From contig CAJHZI010000300.1 of assembly GCA_905160935.1 (NCBI GenBank), positions 342,501-406,500 on the forward strand: a DNA stretch of 64,000 nucleotides, in the 5' to 3' direction. The position numbers and the translations under genes were made by a program. The notes below the pieces were generated by a model. That model saw only the letters and a list, made by a program, of their open reading frames with translations, did not search any database and was not told where the DNA came from. Positions 1-12,300 of the stretch are shown here, in pieces. How positions within the stretch are numbered: the stretch's first letter is position 1; each line of letters begins with the position of its first letter. Source of the stretch: Enchytraeus crypticus (lineage: Eukaryota; Annelida; Clitellata; Enchytraeida; Enchytraeidae).

Positions 1-199
1 AACAAACAGAAAGAAACTAAACATAAAAATGTAAAGAAATCAATTAACCTTTAGGCATATAGTTCGTTTAAGCAGATATAGTAACATATTGCAAATATAG
101 ATATATGAATGTTTCATCAAATTGTCTCACATCTGGTGTCGTCTATTCCAACTTAAATTTTATAAAATTGGTATTCGTCAAGCTGTGTATTTATTTACA

Positions 200-413
200 T
201 GAACCCGTGTTGTGTCCGATTGAAGAATAGATTCACCGTAGAATGCATGTGTCATAAAAGGCGATAAAGCACTAAGGTCTAACGAGCGTCAGAAAGGGCA
301 TTCGGTTGTTGAGCGCCTAGTCTCCTGAAATTGCTGCAAAAATATGTCTAATCCCGACCCTAGTAAAACATGAATCAAGGGAAGATGATGGTGATGATGA
401 TGATGCAATTATT
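200..413 (+). repeat. GATGAT-tailed interspersed repeat
   Basis: Forward copy, shortened between the CCTGAAATTGCT and AATCCCGACCCTAG parts, ending (GATGAT)n. Confidence 0.7.
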
Positions 414-663
414 TACTGGATATCCAACTTTTTATTGATTATATTATTGGCCACAAAAGCAGCATAAACATTGTCTTCTGAAACGAAAACTAAATTACAA
501 TTTTCTAATTGTGTCCGGAGAAAATCATCATTTATTCTCTGATCTGAGAAATCGTTATAAAATCTAAAGCCTCGTTTAACGGCAGCATCCTGTTTCGACG
601 TCACGCCCGACAGTAGAGAGGTCGAACACTGGATTTGAACCCTGCACCATGATTCGAAATTGT

Positions 664-827
664 AAAAGCTGGTAAAGCTAAGGACAACGTCAGTTTCCCC
701 ACTCGAAAGCTATAACGTCAGTTTCCCCACTCGAAAGCTATGTCAGTGACGGGCGAGCCCAGGATTTGAACCCGCACTTACTGATACGCGGTCGAGTATC
801 TCACCGACTTCGCCACTGGCTCCAGCC
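664..827 (-). mobile_element. tRNA-derived SINE (family S1)
   Basis: Reversed copy with the tRNA-like head (box B GGGTTCAAATCC type) and the tail GAGGAAACTGACGTT. A 27-base piece of the tail is duplicated in tandem. A second head fragment lies at 601-655. Confidence 0.8.
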
Positions 828-982
828 AAGTAAGTATATCGGTAAGTATATCGGTAAGTTGCAATTGTGAAACTTACCCATTTCTTACCGGCTCACCACT
901 CAATCAAGAAGCTCACTTCATCATATATTGTAATCAAGTATAGAATACAAATAAACTTTGCATTGTATATGCGTTCATGCAG

Positions 983-1336
983 GGGTCGGTGATCTGGTGT
1001 GGAAACCAAAGAAGCTGATCCTAGCCAGTGTAGGGGAAAGAAGAATAAGGCTCCACTGCAGTACGAATGCTACTGACTACACAGTGGACTGGAGAAGAAA
1101 GAGTAGTCCTGGCGATGGTTTTGATGATCTGATTGTGGAAAATGGAGTAAAGGGACCAAAATTTGCAGATAGATATGTCATAAGGACGGACACCAATGGC
1201 GACTTTCGCGATCGTCATTTAGTCGTAGAAGACGTGAAGTGGGAAGACGCTGGAACTTATCGATGTCAAGATAAGAGAGATTTGATAGCCGGTGTTGACG
1301 AGGGGAGATTTGCTGATTGCAATCTCGTTGTCATAG
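983..1336 (+). CDS. Ig exon 1 (V-type Ig domain)
   Basis: 354 bases, phase 1 to 1. Hallmarks visible are the B-strand cysteine (RLHCSTN), the tryptophan (VDWRRK), DRYVI and the F-strand motif [11 protein letters not shown]. It starts after a catgcag acceptor and ends at donor gtaaca. The apparent TTG-initiated reading upstream of 983 is intron. Confidence 0.85.
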
Positions 1337-4334
1337 GTAACAGTTCAATATACTTACACATTTATAAAGTATAGTTATATGCAACGTAATTGTGTCAGAG
1401 TAAATCACCTGAATATCAGTAATAAAATTTCAAGTTTCTTGGGTATAAAATTTTTAATAAATTATAATAATGCTAATTTGGATTTTTCTTGACGATATTT
1501 GACAACCTACAAATCAATCAAGTTGATTTTATAAAATTTCTTGATGATGCAAGTGATAAATGTTTAGCCTATGTGGTAACGGCATGTTTCCCTAATGTCG
1601 CTAAAGGTTTATAAGTTTTTGTGTGAGCTTAGATGAGTAAAATTTAAAAAAAAAAAAAAATAAGCTTGTGCTTTTGTTTTTGCCTTTTGTTTTTAACCTT
1701 TTCCAAAACTAAATAAATAAACTTAAAAATATACTTCCATATTCGAGAGGCAAAAATAATTAATGTCTTTTGAAGTAATATTTAATTTCATACATATCTC
1801 GGTTAATCACTAACTGCCTTTATCTGGGCTTACAAGACGTGCATTTTTGGTTGTACTACTGTCACAAATCGCCCTGCTCGAACATGATATTGCCTATATT
1901 TGTGTGTTTTTAGGAGATTTCTCATGTAAAATACATCCTCGAGAAGGTAAGCTGATAGCTGGCTATATCGAAGGATGTGATATCCCAGTGGACTATATAG
2001 CTGTAACTTGCACGTTTGAATTCAAGGGTAATGTTCAGCCGATGATCACTTTCCAAACGTCTACTAATAAAGATCTTGAACGCTATGTCATCAGCAGGTC
2101 AGATCGAGGAGGCAGTATGGGTGGGCAGGTGTTGAGATCCGTGGTGAATGTTTCGGCGAATGAGTTGGGCGACAATGATAGAATTAGAACTCAGGTGAAC
2201 TTCGTCTCATATGACCTGTCGGATTCACCTCATAGTCAACGCTTAAACTGGAATTCTGATGAAATAGAAATACTGCGTAAGTATTTAATCTAATTTCTAT
2301 ACTACACCTACAATCACTGTACTCCAGAAATTCTATATTAAATATAGAATTTCTGGAGTAGAGTGAAAATACTAAAATAATTTTTAAGAAATTATGCAAG
2401 GTAAGCTTTTCTTTTTTGAAAAAAATGTAACGATGAATATAAACCAGCGTTGCATTTGATAAGAATTTCAATTTCAGTTACGCAGAATTATGTAATTATT
2501 ATTATTATGAATTATGAAACTAAACACTCTTGAATTTTTCGACTATCGCCCCCCCAAGCACTAACCAAGCCCTACGTTGCTTTATTTCGCTTATGACGCA
2601 CACGCTCTAGCAAGTATGAGAAACCCGCCACATAAGCTAAATTCCGTCCCAAGAGTAAATTTATGTGATTGATTTATAAATGTTGATTGATTAATTACAT
2701 TATTCAATTTCAATACTCTTTAAATTAGTGATTTTACTCGTTAGTTATAATATTAATAGACTATTTAATTTTAAAACTGCTCTAAACTCTTACATAGATT
2801 ATGCTATTTTATTGGTTTCATTTTCTATATAGCGCTTAAATCAATCGATAACTCAAGTACCCTGTTTGCTGCTAGATCAGAACTTAAGGAAATATATCGA
2901 CAAATATTGTGTTATATGGACCTAGCAGGCCTAATAAAATTAAGACATCGAAGAGAAAAGGTATTTAACTTAAGTACATAATGGCGTTGTCTCTCTCAGG
3001 CATAAAAATGATCATTTCCAGATGCATGGTTTCCTGCTAAAACTTGCAAGGGCTCAATTCAAGAGTTACTGAAGAGATCCTTAGAAAGACCACCAATGCC
3101 CTTTTGAAGTACATCCTAATTTCACCTTCTCCTTTCCTAACGTTTAATATTTGCGTCACAAGCGACCTTTAACTGAATAAAATTAATTATTCATTTCTTT
3201 ATTCGCCAAAAACAGACAGGAAAAGGTGCATCACATATACATATATACACACACATACACAGGTACACAGATACACATAAGATCATAGAACAATTAAAAA
3301 TGAATTATAATAAACTAAAATGGGGTTCCTACTAATTCCAGCACTAGCAGTAAACGCTTCTATATATTATATATTGTATATTATTAAATATATATACGCG
3401 CTGATCCGAGAGCAAAATCTCTGACATTTACTGGACTGGTTATACGGAAAATGGACTAAATTGCCTGACGGTTTAAACATGTAGTATTAAAAGTGATAGA
3501 TATCAACATAGTTGATCATTTCACTATAATGCGAGTTTAGTTTAGTTTTTTAGCTTCGTAAATTAAATACCCGCTTCTGCCATAAGACACTCTTTTGTCC
3601 AGAACCATCGAACAATTTATAGGCAATCTAAAACAATCACACAGTTTATCTAGTTCCTTCAGTTAATGTCTATTTACAAAGTGTTTTAAAATTAATGAAT
3701 AGAAATTCACATTATAGATCAGCAGTCAGTTTCTAATTTGTTTTGCTCGGATATTTATTTTTTTATCAGCTTCATTCATGCGAGCCAAATAAGCACGTTT
3801 ATACTTATAGTTTTTATAGTTCCAAACTCCATGATTTTTTCTTTCTTTAATATTTAGACTTCAGTGCTAATATAAAATGTTCTTCTTACATTCATATGAA
3901 ATGCATAATATTGATAAAATAAGAACCTTCAGTATTTAATAAACAAGTGACAGGAAAGTGTTTCTTTAAGTAGTTTAAATACATTTCAGTTGACATATTT
4001 AATTCTATTTTAATATTTGAATTTCAGATTCCAAGATTAAGAGTAAAGTAGAGACTACAGAATGCATAAAGAAACCAGCTGATTGCTTTGAGACGAACTT
4101 AGGCGACCATTGTAGCTTTGCGTGGGTACTTGATCAGTCTAAGACTGTTTGTCGAGCTACTTGTAATATTAATGAAGTGGTCTGCCAATTTAATTCACCA
4201 ACTGCAGTCAAGTGTAAAGGTATCTCTCTCCCTCCCTCCCTCTCTCTCTCTCTATGTATCTCTCTATCTATCCATCTATCTCTATCTATGTATAGATGTA
4301 TCTATGTATCTGTCTGCCTGTCTGTCTGCCTATC

Positions 4335-4403
<69 letters not shown>

Positions 4404-4675
4404 CCTACCTACCTACCTACCTACCTACCTACCTACCTACCTACCTACCTACCTACCTACCTACCTACCTACCTACCTACCTCCCTACCTACCTACCTAC
4501 CTACCTACCTACCTACCTACCTACCTACCTACCTACCTACCTACCTACCTACCTACCTACCTACCTACCTACCTACCTACCTACCTACCTACCTACCTAC
4601 CTACCTACCTACCTATCTATCTATCTATCTATCGATCCATCCATCCATCCATCCATCCATCCATCCATTCATCCA

Positions 4676-4708
<33 letters not shown>

Positions 4709-5014
4709 CTCTATCTATATATCTCTCTATCCATCAATCCATCCATCCATCTATCCATACCTGCCTGTCTGCCTGCCTGCCTGCCGTCCTTTCTGTCCTT
4801 GAAGAATAGACCAACCGTGTAAATATACACGTGTCGTAGAAGGCGACATAAAAACTAGATTCAAACCAACGTCAGAAAGGGCATTCGGTTGATTGGTGAG
4901 CACCTAGGCTACAGAAATTGCTACAAAAACTTAAACGAATGGAAACAGTCTATTTGTATCCCGACCCTGGTTAAACTGGAATTTAAGGGAGGATGATGAT
5001 AATGATGATGATGA

Positions 5015-5073
<59 letters not shown>

Positions 5074-5135
5074 TGGTCAACTAGCAGGTGACATTCTTAC
5101 CCAAAAAACTTTCACGTAAGGCGACTCTTGACTTA

Positions 5136-5195
<60 letters not shown>

Positions 5196-5198
5196 GTA

Positions 5199-5248
<50 letters not shown>

Positions 5249-5605
5249 TATTTATATATATAGTGTAAATTATCTGCTCACTTTACTGTTCCTATTGTGT
5301 CTCAAATAGTCCACTATAGAACTGATCAACTGAATAAGCAAGTTCAACAACAATTTCTGTTGCTTTAAATCGTGTTTTGAAGTTTTTTAGGTTAAAATGC
5401 CTGAAAAAATTTATGAAAATATTGATATTATTTTTGTTTGACACTTATGCAGGATTCACTGGAGAAGAGTCCAACCAGTTATCGATTTCAAATTGGGGGC
5501 CTTTTTGGATCGTTTTAGTGATTCCCTTTGTCTTAGTTCTCTATGTGTGTAACTGTCCCAGCAAATTGGCTCTCGGGGCAGGACAATTAGCTAAGTGGCT
5601 ATGTG
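983..5605 (+). CDS. Ig-like transmembrane surface protein, four exons, both ends open
   Basis: Four exons (983-1336, 1914-2276, 4028-4219, 5453-5605), all phase 1 to 1 with AG/GT borders, as is typical of Ig-superfamily genes. They encode in order a V-type Ig domain, a second Ig-like domain, a cysteine-rich module with seven Cys, and a transmembrane segment followed by a short basic stretch. No start exon or signal peptide was found, and it probably lies left of position 1. The last exon ends in an open phase-1 donor, so at least one more exon follows; the in-phase propeller exon at 7776 is the best candidate. The role is likely cell-surface recognition or adhesion. That is inference from architecture; I do not recognise a named orthologue. 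Confidence 0.75.
1914..2276 (+). CDS. Ig exon 2 (Ig-like domain)
   Basis: 363 bases, phase 1 to 1. It has a conserved VTCTF strand, ERYVI and [13 protein letters not shown], but no clear YxC F-strand cysteine, so the fold assignment is weaker than for exon 1. Extra cysteines sit in FSCK and EGCD. Acceptor ttttag, donor gtaagt. Confidence 0.7.
2320..2360. repeat. Perfect 41-base palindrome
   Basis: Twenty-base arms (TACTCCAGAAATTCTATATT and its reverse complement) with a single A between, 43 bases after an Ig exon donor. Confidence 0.9.
4028..4219 (+). CDS. Cysteine-rich exon of the Ig surface gene
   Basis: 192 bases, phase 1 to 1. It encodes about 63 residues with seven cysteines (TECIKK, ADCFE, DHCSF, TVCRATC, VVCQF, VKCK). 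I do not recognise the fold. The donor gtatct is fused to a large CTAT/CTAC microsatellite. Confidence 0.7.
4221..4797. repeat. CTAT/CTAC/CATC tetranucleotide microsatellite
   Basis: Compound tract: TC-rich, then (CTAT)n, a long (CTAC)n at 4401-4612, (CTAT)n, (CATC)n and CTGC runs. It starts right at the donor of the cysteine-rich exon. Confidence 0.9.
4803..5017 (+). repeat. GATGAT-tailed interspersed repeat
   Basis: Forward copy between the CTAC microsatellite and a (TA)n tract, with the tail GGAGGATGATGATAATGATG. Confidence 0.7.
5018..5262. repeat. (TA)n tracts
   Basis: Two long TA runs (5018-5070 and 5140-5262) around a short unique piece. Similar runs occur at 43680-43731, 43811-43908, 45034-45210, 45477-45522, 57125-57195 and 58139-58167. 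Confidence 0.9.
5453..5605 (+). CDS. Transmembrane exon of the Ig surface gene
   Basis: 153 bases, phase 1 to 1. A short stalk leads to a single hydrophobic helix ([15 protein letters not shown]) and a Cys/Lys-bearing juxtamembrane stretch (CNCPSK, AKWLC). Acceptor atgcag, donor gtaagt. Confidence 0.75.
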
Positions 5606-5898
5606 GTAAGTTGAGTTTATATTTATCTTTTAAATTAAAAGTTATTCAAGTAGGGTTCAGCTCCAGAAGTACACGTAGGGTTCAGCTCCAGAGCGATTCC
5701 CGTCATTGATATGATATTCGAGAAGATAACTTACGTTAAACAAGGCTCTGGCTTCTAGGCCGTGAAGCTGATAATTATGTTTTTTGTAGATGAAACCGAC
5801 GTTAAGTACGGCTATCTGTCCTTTGCATGAAACTGGTCATATCTTAATTGTCTTAATTTAATTTGTAATTTAACTGACTAATTATATATATATATAAA

Positions 5899-6003
5899 GC
5901 TGGTAAAGCTAATGTTAGCGTCAGTTTCCTCACTTGAAAGCGATGTAAGTGACGGGCGGGCCCAGAATTAGAACCCCGCACATACTGATCCGCGGTCGAA
6001 TAT
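5899..6003 (-). mobile_element. tRNA-derived SINE (family S1), fragment
   Basis: Reversed fragment between (TA)n tracts. Other partial or diverged copies: 7320-7436 (-), 18952-19085 (+), 20925-20990 (+), 25318-25376 (+), 28070-28165 (-), 40870-40930 (-), 45955-46036 (+), 55615-55745 (-), 59370-59480 (-), 63450-63497 (-). Confidence 0.7.
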
Positions 6004-6060
6004 AATAATATACAATATAGTAATTATGTATATATATATATATAAATATTATATATATAT

Positions 6061-6078
6061 ATATATATAAAAGTTTAG

Positions 6079-6112
<34 letters not shown>

Positions 6113-6122
6113 CTAAACTTTT
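6061..6122. repeat. Inverted repeat with (TA)n core
   Basis: AAAAGTTTAGAAATATATA and its reverse complement face each other across a TA run, giving a fully self-complementary stretch of about 60 bases. Confidence 0.8.
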
Positions 6123-6267
6123 TTATTTACATTTTCTTGCGTTCACTAAGGATGTTCAGGCTCATTAAGCCTGTTCATTGCTTTCTGTAGATTTATTTCG
6201 TTTTTTTATAAACATTCAATTTTCTATAAGAAGCAACTGAAATCCGAAATTCCTCATTTTTAAAACG

Positions 6268-6585
6268 CGACGAAGATCAGTCTGGATTAGAGGATCAGTC
6301 TGGACTAAGAAGATCAGTCTGGATTAAGAAGATCAGTATGGATTATGAATATCAGTCTGTATTAAGATCAGCCTGGATTAAGAGAATCAGTCTGGCTTAA
6401 GAAGATCAGTCTGGATTATGACGACCAATCTGGATTAAGAAGATCAGTCTCCGTTAAGAAGATCAGTATGGATTAAGATGATCAGTCTGGAATTAGAAAA
6501 TCTGTCTGGATTAAGAAGATCAGTCTGGATTAAAAAGATCAGTCTAGAATCAGAAAATCAGTATGGATTAAGAAGATCAGTAAGT
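6268..6585. repeat. Minisatellite, roughly 19-bp AAGATCAGTCTGGATT unit
   Basis: About 17 imperfect copies between the TM exon and the NHL exon. Confidence 0.85.
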
Positions 6586-7775
6586 GGATTGAAAGAACGA
6601 CGGCAGACTATCCATTGGATACCGGCCTGATTGACTACAACAAAACATTTTATTTAGCAAAAGCATCTCGTATCCATTAAGAATATTCACACCCCAAACC
6701 CTAACTCTAGTTAAAGCTCTAACGTTAGGGCATGCCTATGGTATGAATTTTTGTTGTCTTTAAATTTTATTTTTAAATTATTGTAGATTTCACTCGAAGA
6801 TGTCGGGACTTTATTAGGCGGCTGATATCTGGACATACTGACGAACACCCCTCCGGTAGTATAATTTTTATTTCCCGCCTTGACCTTTACGTTGTTGTGA
6901 TAATTCATGGCCGATAATAACTACTGTAATATTCGTATCTGTCGAGTGTCTAAGAGTTTAGACTCTATAACATTTCGACAGTTTAGGAGTTGATAACATG
7001 CTTGCTCGCTAAGCGAGAGGCAAAGATTCGAAGTTTCGCTGGTAGTTTCTGTCTCTGACTATATTTGTATCTTGGAAGCATACTTTAAACTTAGCTTAAA
7101 CTATTTTCTATTTTACCTTGATCCTAATTGCATAATTCTAATTCGTTGTAAAGCCGTAAATCCAACATAACATAACAACAATTAGAGTGCTACAGTCATC
7201 AATGACAACATCGAGCACTATTGAGACAAAATCAAGCCGGCGAGCATAAAGAAGGTCCAAAAACGGTGCAAATTCCAAAATCCAGATAATCAGTCCAAAG
7301 TAAGGGGAATTAAATAACATCCGACGATAACATCACTTTCAGCTCTCGAAGGTTATATCAGTGACGGGATTTGAACCCACTCGTACTGATCCGCGGTCGG
7401 ATATCTTTCAGACATCGTCACTGGTTCCTGCCAGTTGTAGGGTGATTTATGTTCCATTATGAATCATAGTGAAAGCTAGCCATATGTGTACAGGGAAGAA
7501 AATAATTCATGAGGATTCTGTAATCGGTCCATTAATCTGGAACATCAGATTCACACAATTAATCGATTAAAATGTCAGATATATAGCTGGTTCTTTAATG
7601 GGTATTTAACTATTAATAGTGTTTTGGTGCTATCATATTAGCAGTAGACCTACAAGCAAGCGTTATTTAGAAAGAGAAAGAGAGATGAAAAATTAACGTC
7701 ATTAGCATTAAATGTCAAGCTTATACATTTTTATACAATATACAGTATTTTGTATTACAATTTTGCTGTTTGTAG

Positions 7776-8692
7776 AGCTTCCACTGAAGAAACAGACGTT
7801 TTTCACAATGATATTGAAACATCGTGTATATGGAATAACGGAGTTACGTGGAATCTATTATGTAGTGTTCTACGGAAAAAATTGCATTGCCAAGTTCGAA
7901 TCGAAGTCAGGAGCAGAAGGAAATGAATTAGGGACAATTCCAGTTGAAGAAATGCTGAAACCTATGGACATGCAAGCTTACCAGAGCGGTTGTTGCCTTT
8001 ACATTACTTGCAGTGAACCTAGAACACTCTGGCGAGTTAACGTATCCGGTGAGGAAACTGAAATCAGCAGAATTGACGAAGCCGTACGCTACCTTCAACC
8101 TCCATACACTCTTTCTGTAACTCTAGAAGGTGAAGTTCTTATGGTTCAGCCTGCATCTACACCATCCCTTGTACTCTTAGCCATTGATGACAAAAATCAT
8201 GTTTCAGCCACCGAAATTAAAATCAAAGGCACCGATTCTAATCTAAATCATCCTGAACACGCTGTAAAAATTTCGGAAAAATCTTTTGCAGTAACGTTTG
8301 GCGGAGATAGAGACCGTTCTGGAGTACATAGCGTTTGCACCATCGGTGTCGACGGATCTATTTTGGAAAGATTCCCCTTAACTTCACATAGAACCGATGA
8401 TCAAATTGAATCACTCGTTCTCTTCAAGCCGTATCATTTGGCTATAGACGAAAAAGATCGTATATTCCTGGCTGACTATGGAAACTCTCGGGTAGTAGTT
8501 TTCTCAAAAGAACTGAAATATCTGCAACTCTGGAAAGATGATTTGGATAATGAGTCAGAGGCTAGGGGTCCAGGAAGGTTGTGCTATATCAGAAGCACAA
8601 ATGTCCTGTTGGTTGGCTGGGGAAGTGGCAAGGAAAGAAAGGAGGAGATTGGAGCGATCACGGCGCATACATTAAACAAAGGCTGTCGATAA
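7776..8692 (+). CDS. NHL-type beta-propeller terminal exon
   Basis: An acceptor (gctgtttgtag) opens 917 bases ending in a stop, 304 residues. The sequence matches the six-bladed NHL/TolB-like propellers common in invertebrate TRIM-like proteins: CCLYITC...TLWRV, LSVTLEGEVLM, HPEHAVKIS, and a clear NHL repeat at about residues 216-250 (YHLAIDEKDRIFLADYGNSR). There is no RING, B-box or start in this exon, so it is the 3' end of a longer gene. Its phase-1 start fits the open donor at 5605 (C|AG... continuing as Glu-Leu-Pro), which would put the propeller inside the cell behind the Ig ectodomain. A one-in-three chance match of phase means the link is only a proposal. Confidence 0.8.
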
Positions 8693-8844
8693 TTCTCTCA
8701 TCGAACCAGATCTCTTTTTGCGGTTATATTATCAAGGTTATAAGCCCAAAGGGCGTCAAGTCAAAACGTCAAACCCGAGCATCGCCCTTCTTTACCAACT
8801 GATCTACCAGCCAAAGCAGCAGTAAGAGTAGGCTGAGTGATGAT

Positions 8845-9350
8845 CCAGTTCTCAGCTAAAAACCCATCATTTTCCGCCCTAGATCTAAATTTGACCGGCT
8901 TTCCTTGGATATTGGACTTACACTGTTTTGATCTCGCTTTCTCTATATTTATTTATTTATTCATTTATCAATTATCACACACATAATGCATTCCACACAA
9001 TATACATGACAAATGTTCAACAACAGGAGAGAAAAGCGTATGAACGGAAATAAAGGCCTTGTTGTCAAGTTGTAGAGGCACTTACATATACCGAGAAGAT
9101 AAATCGTGGGAACCAAACATGTGTACACTTAAAACATATATCAGATCAAATTCAGCAAACTTATACCAATGAGTCCCATAAAACAGTGGAGAGTTTAGGA
9201 AAAATTTCAAATTGCAGTGAATTATTCTCTTGTGGTCTTCGTGTACTCTGTGGTCATCGTGTGGTGTTTTTGCGATTGTTTGTGCAGAGTCTGACTGTTT
9301 CCTTATGGTGAGGAACCGGAAGTTAAATTCTTATTGATTGGTGAGAAATA
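8845..9350 (+). mobile_element. L2-like LINE 3' end with ATTG tail, interrupted
   Basis: The 3' UTR matches 35218-35462 (TTTTGATCTCGCTTTCTC, then CATCGTGTGGTG, then GAGGAACCGGAAGTTAA and ATTGATTGG). About 280 bases of unrelated AT-rich sequence interrupt it at 8950-9230. Confidence 0.55.
9049..9054 (+). terminator. Possible poly(A) signal of the NHL exon gene
   Basis: AATAAA about 360 bases after the stop, inside or beside a LINE-derived tail (8845-9350). It is the first canonical hexamer downstream. Confidence 0.3.
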
Positions 9351-12300
9351 CTTCATGAAAAATACTTAATGAAAGTCTTTATGAGAAATACGTGCCAATC
9401 ATATTCAATTATCTAAGGTGCAATATGTAGAAAATACAGCGTATAAGAGGTGTTCTTAGTGTTCTTTTGACTAAGGTCTACTGCATCGCGAGATCGTTCA
9501 TACTTGATTGTGTATGTGAATTAATCGATATTTTATCAAATACTATAAAGCTAAGTTTGACTTTGTTTCCATATCACAATAGATAGTGTTAGGGCCGGTC
9601 CGGCTGAGATTCTGACAGACTGAATGTTGCTGACTAGACAAGTGTGGTATCCATTCTGTTACAATTATCCTATGACAGAAACTAACTGAATAATTCGGAT
9701 TTCATATCAACCAGAATCCAGGGAGTTTGAAGAATTTTCAGAAAGTCAACATCACATTCCTTTTAGAAAATTTCGTTTGCATTATTTGTCAGCTAAGACA
9801 AATTATATTTAGACATGGGTCAATGAATCATTTGTTTCTACTGTAACTCAATATTTACTCACAATTGTCAATTATTACATTAGTGCGAACTTTGTGTATG
9901 ACAAATACTGTGCATATACACTAATTAACAGTAATACTTCCGGTGATAGATTATACTGAATACGTTTAAACGATAAGTCTATGTCTGTGAAGCAAAGAAT
10001 ATAGCATTGAAACTGTCAGTGGTGATATTAAATGCACCGCTTTGTAGAAATGACGTTAATTCGATTATGTTAGTTACGCTGAGATGACCGAGCGTTCCTT
10101 AATTGTTTTGCTACATATTTTTCAGCTGCTGTCCTGATTTTCATCTGCAAGTTTTGTCCAACACGTAAATCCACTCTTCCTGAATTTCCTCTACTTTTAA
10201 CTGGCTTAGGCGATACTAAAATTTGCATCTCTTTAACATTTTTTGTTTTGTGCTTGTCGGCTTGGCTCTGATTCCATAGTGCTTGATGTTATTGTTGACG
10301 ACAGTTATCCTCTGATTACTGTTGTTGTTGTTGTTTTGATGAGTTTCCCATTCGTTCTTTCATTCTGCTGTTCCGCAGATCAGGAATTCTCTTCAATTCG
10401 CTCTTCTAAAGTACTCTATTTTACCACACCAGCCATTACTTTCTTTTGAGCAGCTCCATTAACTTCAGTAGGTACTTCAAGATTTGTCTGACTGATATAA
10501 ATTACAAGAAGCTGTTAAAGTGGGAATAGAGAGCTAGGGGAACGGTCATTATTTTTGCCCCACCCCTCTACTGAATTTACAAATCTTCTAGTATCTAATA
10601 TGGATCCCCGGTAGGAGAAAGCACCTCAGAATTACATGCGAGCTAGTGAAACTGAGTTTCCCTGCGTTCACCCCTCCCTGGCCACTTTAACAACTGTTTG
10701 CAAGTATCTTTTCTCCATAGCCTGTTCAGTATTTGCGGTCGTCGCGTAAACCTCCCTCCCTTAGTTCTTCTTCTGTAGACTGGTTTTCCGAATATTAGAT
10801 ACACATTGCTAGTGGACTTTAAACTTTCGGCTAGTCGGTTTGATTTGGTTCTGAAATATGTAATATTTATTTAATTTATTTAATATATTTAATAATATTT
10901 AATAGCATTTATTTAATATTTAATATTTATTTAATATATTTTAATGGAGGATATTAACAGTCTAAGCATTTATTGGTATGTATTTGGCGCTTAAAGAGCT
11001 ATTTAACATACCAGCATATTACTCTCAGGTGCATATCATTGCGGTGCAATTCCAGTCGTGTTGTCTAGTACATGTGTATTACGCCGAAGCATAATTTAGA
11101 ACTTGCAATTTCTTGAACGATCTGGTCGATAGTAACACATGCAATTGTGTCACTTGCTTTCTAATTTAGCTGCATTATGTTTTATTGTATGCGTTGATTG
11201 TAAATATCCGTGTCATCTTGACTCTATAAGGTTATTAAGACCTAGGAAAAGCTTTAACGGTTGAGAAAAATGGCAATCATGTTACTATGCAATTTGATAG
11301 GAGTTCAAATTAGCAATTGTTTTTTGTCCATGCTTTAGACGCGGAAAATATGAGCAGAGTCGAATCTAAAGTTAAAGCGGTGTCTCTTAGCGTCAGGACT
11401 GAATAGTATCAATTGAGAAAGAAACATTTATTAAATTCATTTCTAAGAAATAAAGAATATCAGGCAGTGGTTAAAGTGGTTAATTAGGATAGAACCAGTG
11501 GCGATGTTGACAAGATATTCGATTGCGGATCTGTATGTGCGAGGTTCAAATCCTTGGCTCTCCCGTCACTGGCAGTGCTTTCGAGTGAGGAAACTGACGC
11601 TAAAATTAGCTTTGCCAGTTTTTTTTAAAACATCCTACTTGAATTGCCTTGATGTGTTTTAGTTCACGCACTTTGCTCTCAAGCGTACCGCGATCTCACT
11701 CACATTAAAAGTGTATCCTATTTGTCATTAAGTGATACTAAATAATATATATATTTTCCATAATGTTTAATTGATTAATGTTCATATTCATTTTGTATTT
11801 CTAAATGCATCACCTAGTTTGATGCCTACAAACAGGATTTCTTAGACCATTTTTAGTATCACATCAATCTAGATTAACTTGACATCTTTAACAATTTCTA
11901 TTTTAATAGCGAAGTTTCTACGCGCTTATTTTTGTTGCTTGTTCCAAAATGGTTGCTATGCTTTTATGATGTTATATATTGTGCAGTTTATAGAGAATTA
12001 TAAAAATTAAAATGAATGAAAAGAAAATCTGATGCATGGTTGTAGACGCGATTTAGTCTGCTACAGATAAACTATCTTTCTTTTGTCTGCAAAATCAACG
12101 TTAAGCAAGTCCTAATCTATTCGTTTTAATAACAACAGAAAAGTAGAAGTAAATTAATGACGTGAATTTATAAATTAATTAATCAATTAATTAATGCATT
12201 AAACAGCACATGGCAGTGATATACACGACATAAAATACACACTCTAGAAATATGCATTAACATAATGGGAGCACCTAATTATAATATTACTTGCTTATAA

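Noticed and set aside
2833-2959. Open stretch after a good acceptor (tttctatatag) in the Ig gene
   Set aside because: Its only good donor leaves phase 0, which cannot join the next exon at 4028 without a stop. It has no domain motif.
4118-4822. ORFs of 168-234 codons rich in YLPT/YLSI
   Set aside because: Translations of the CTAC/CTAT microsatellite in three frames.
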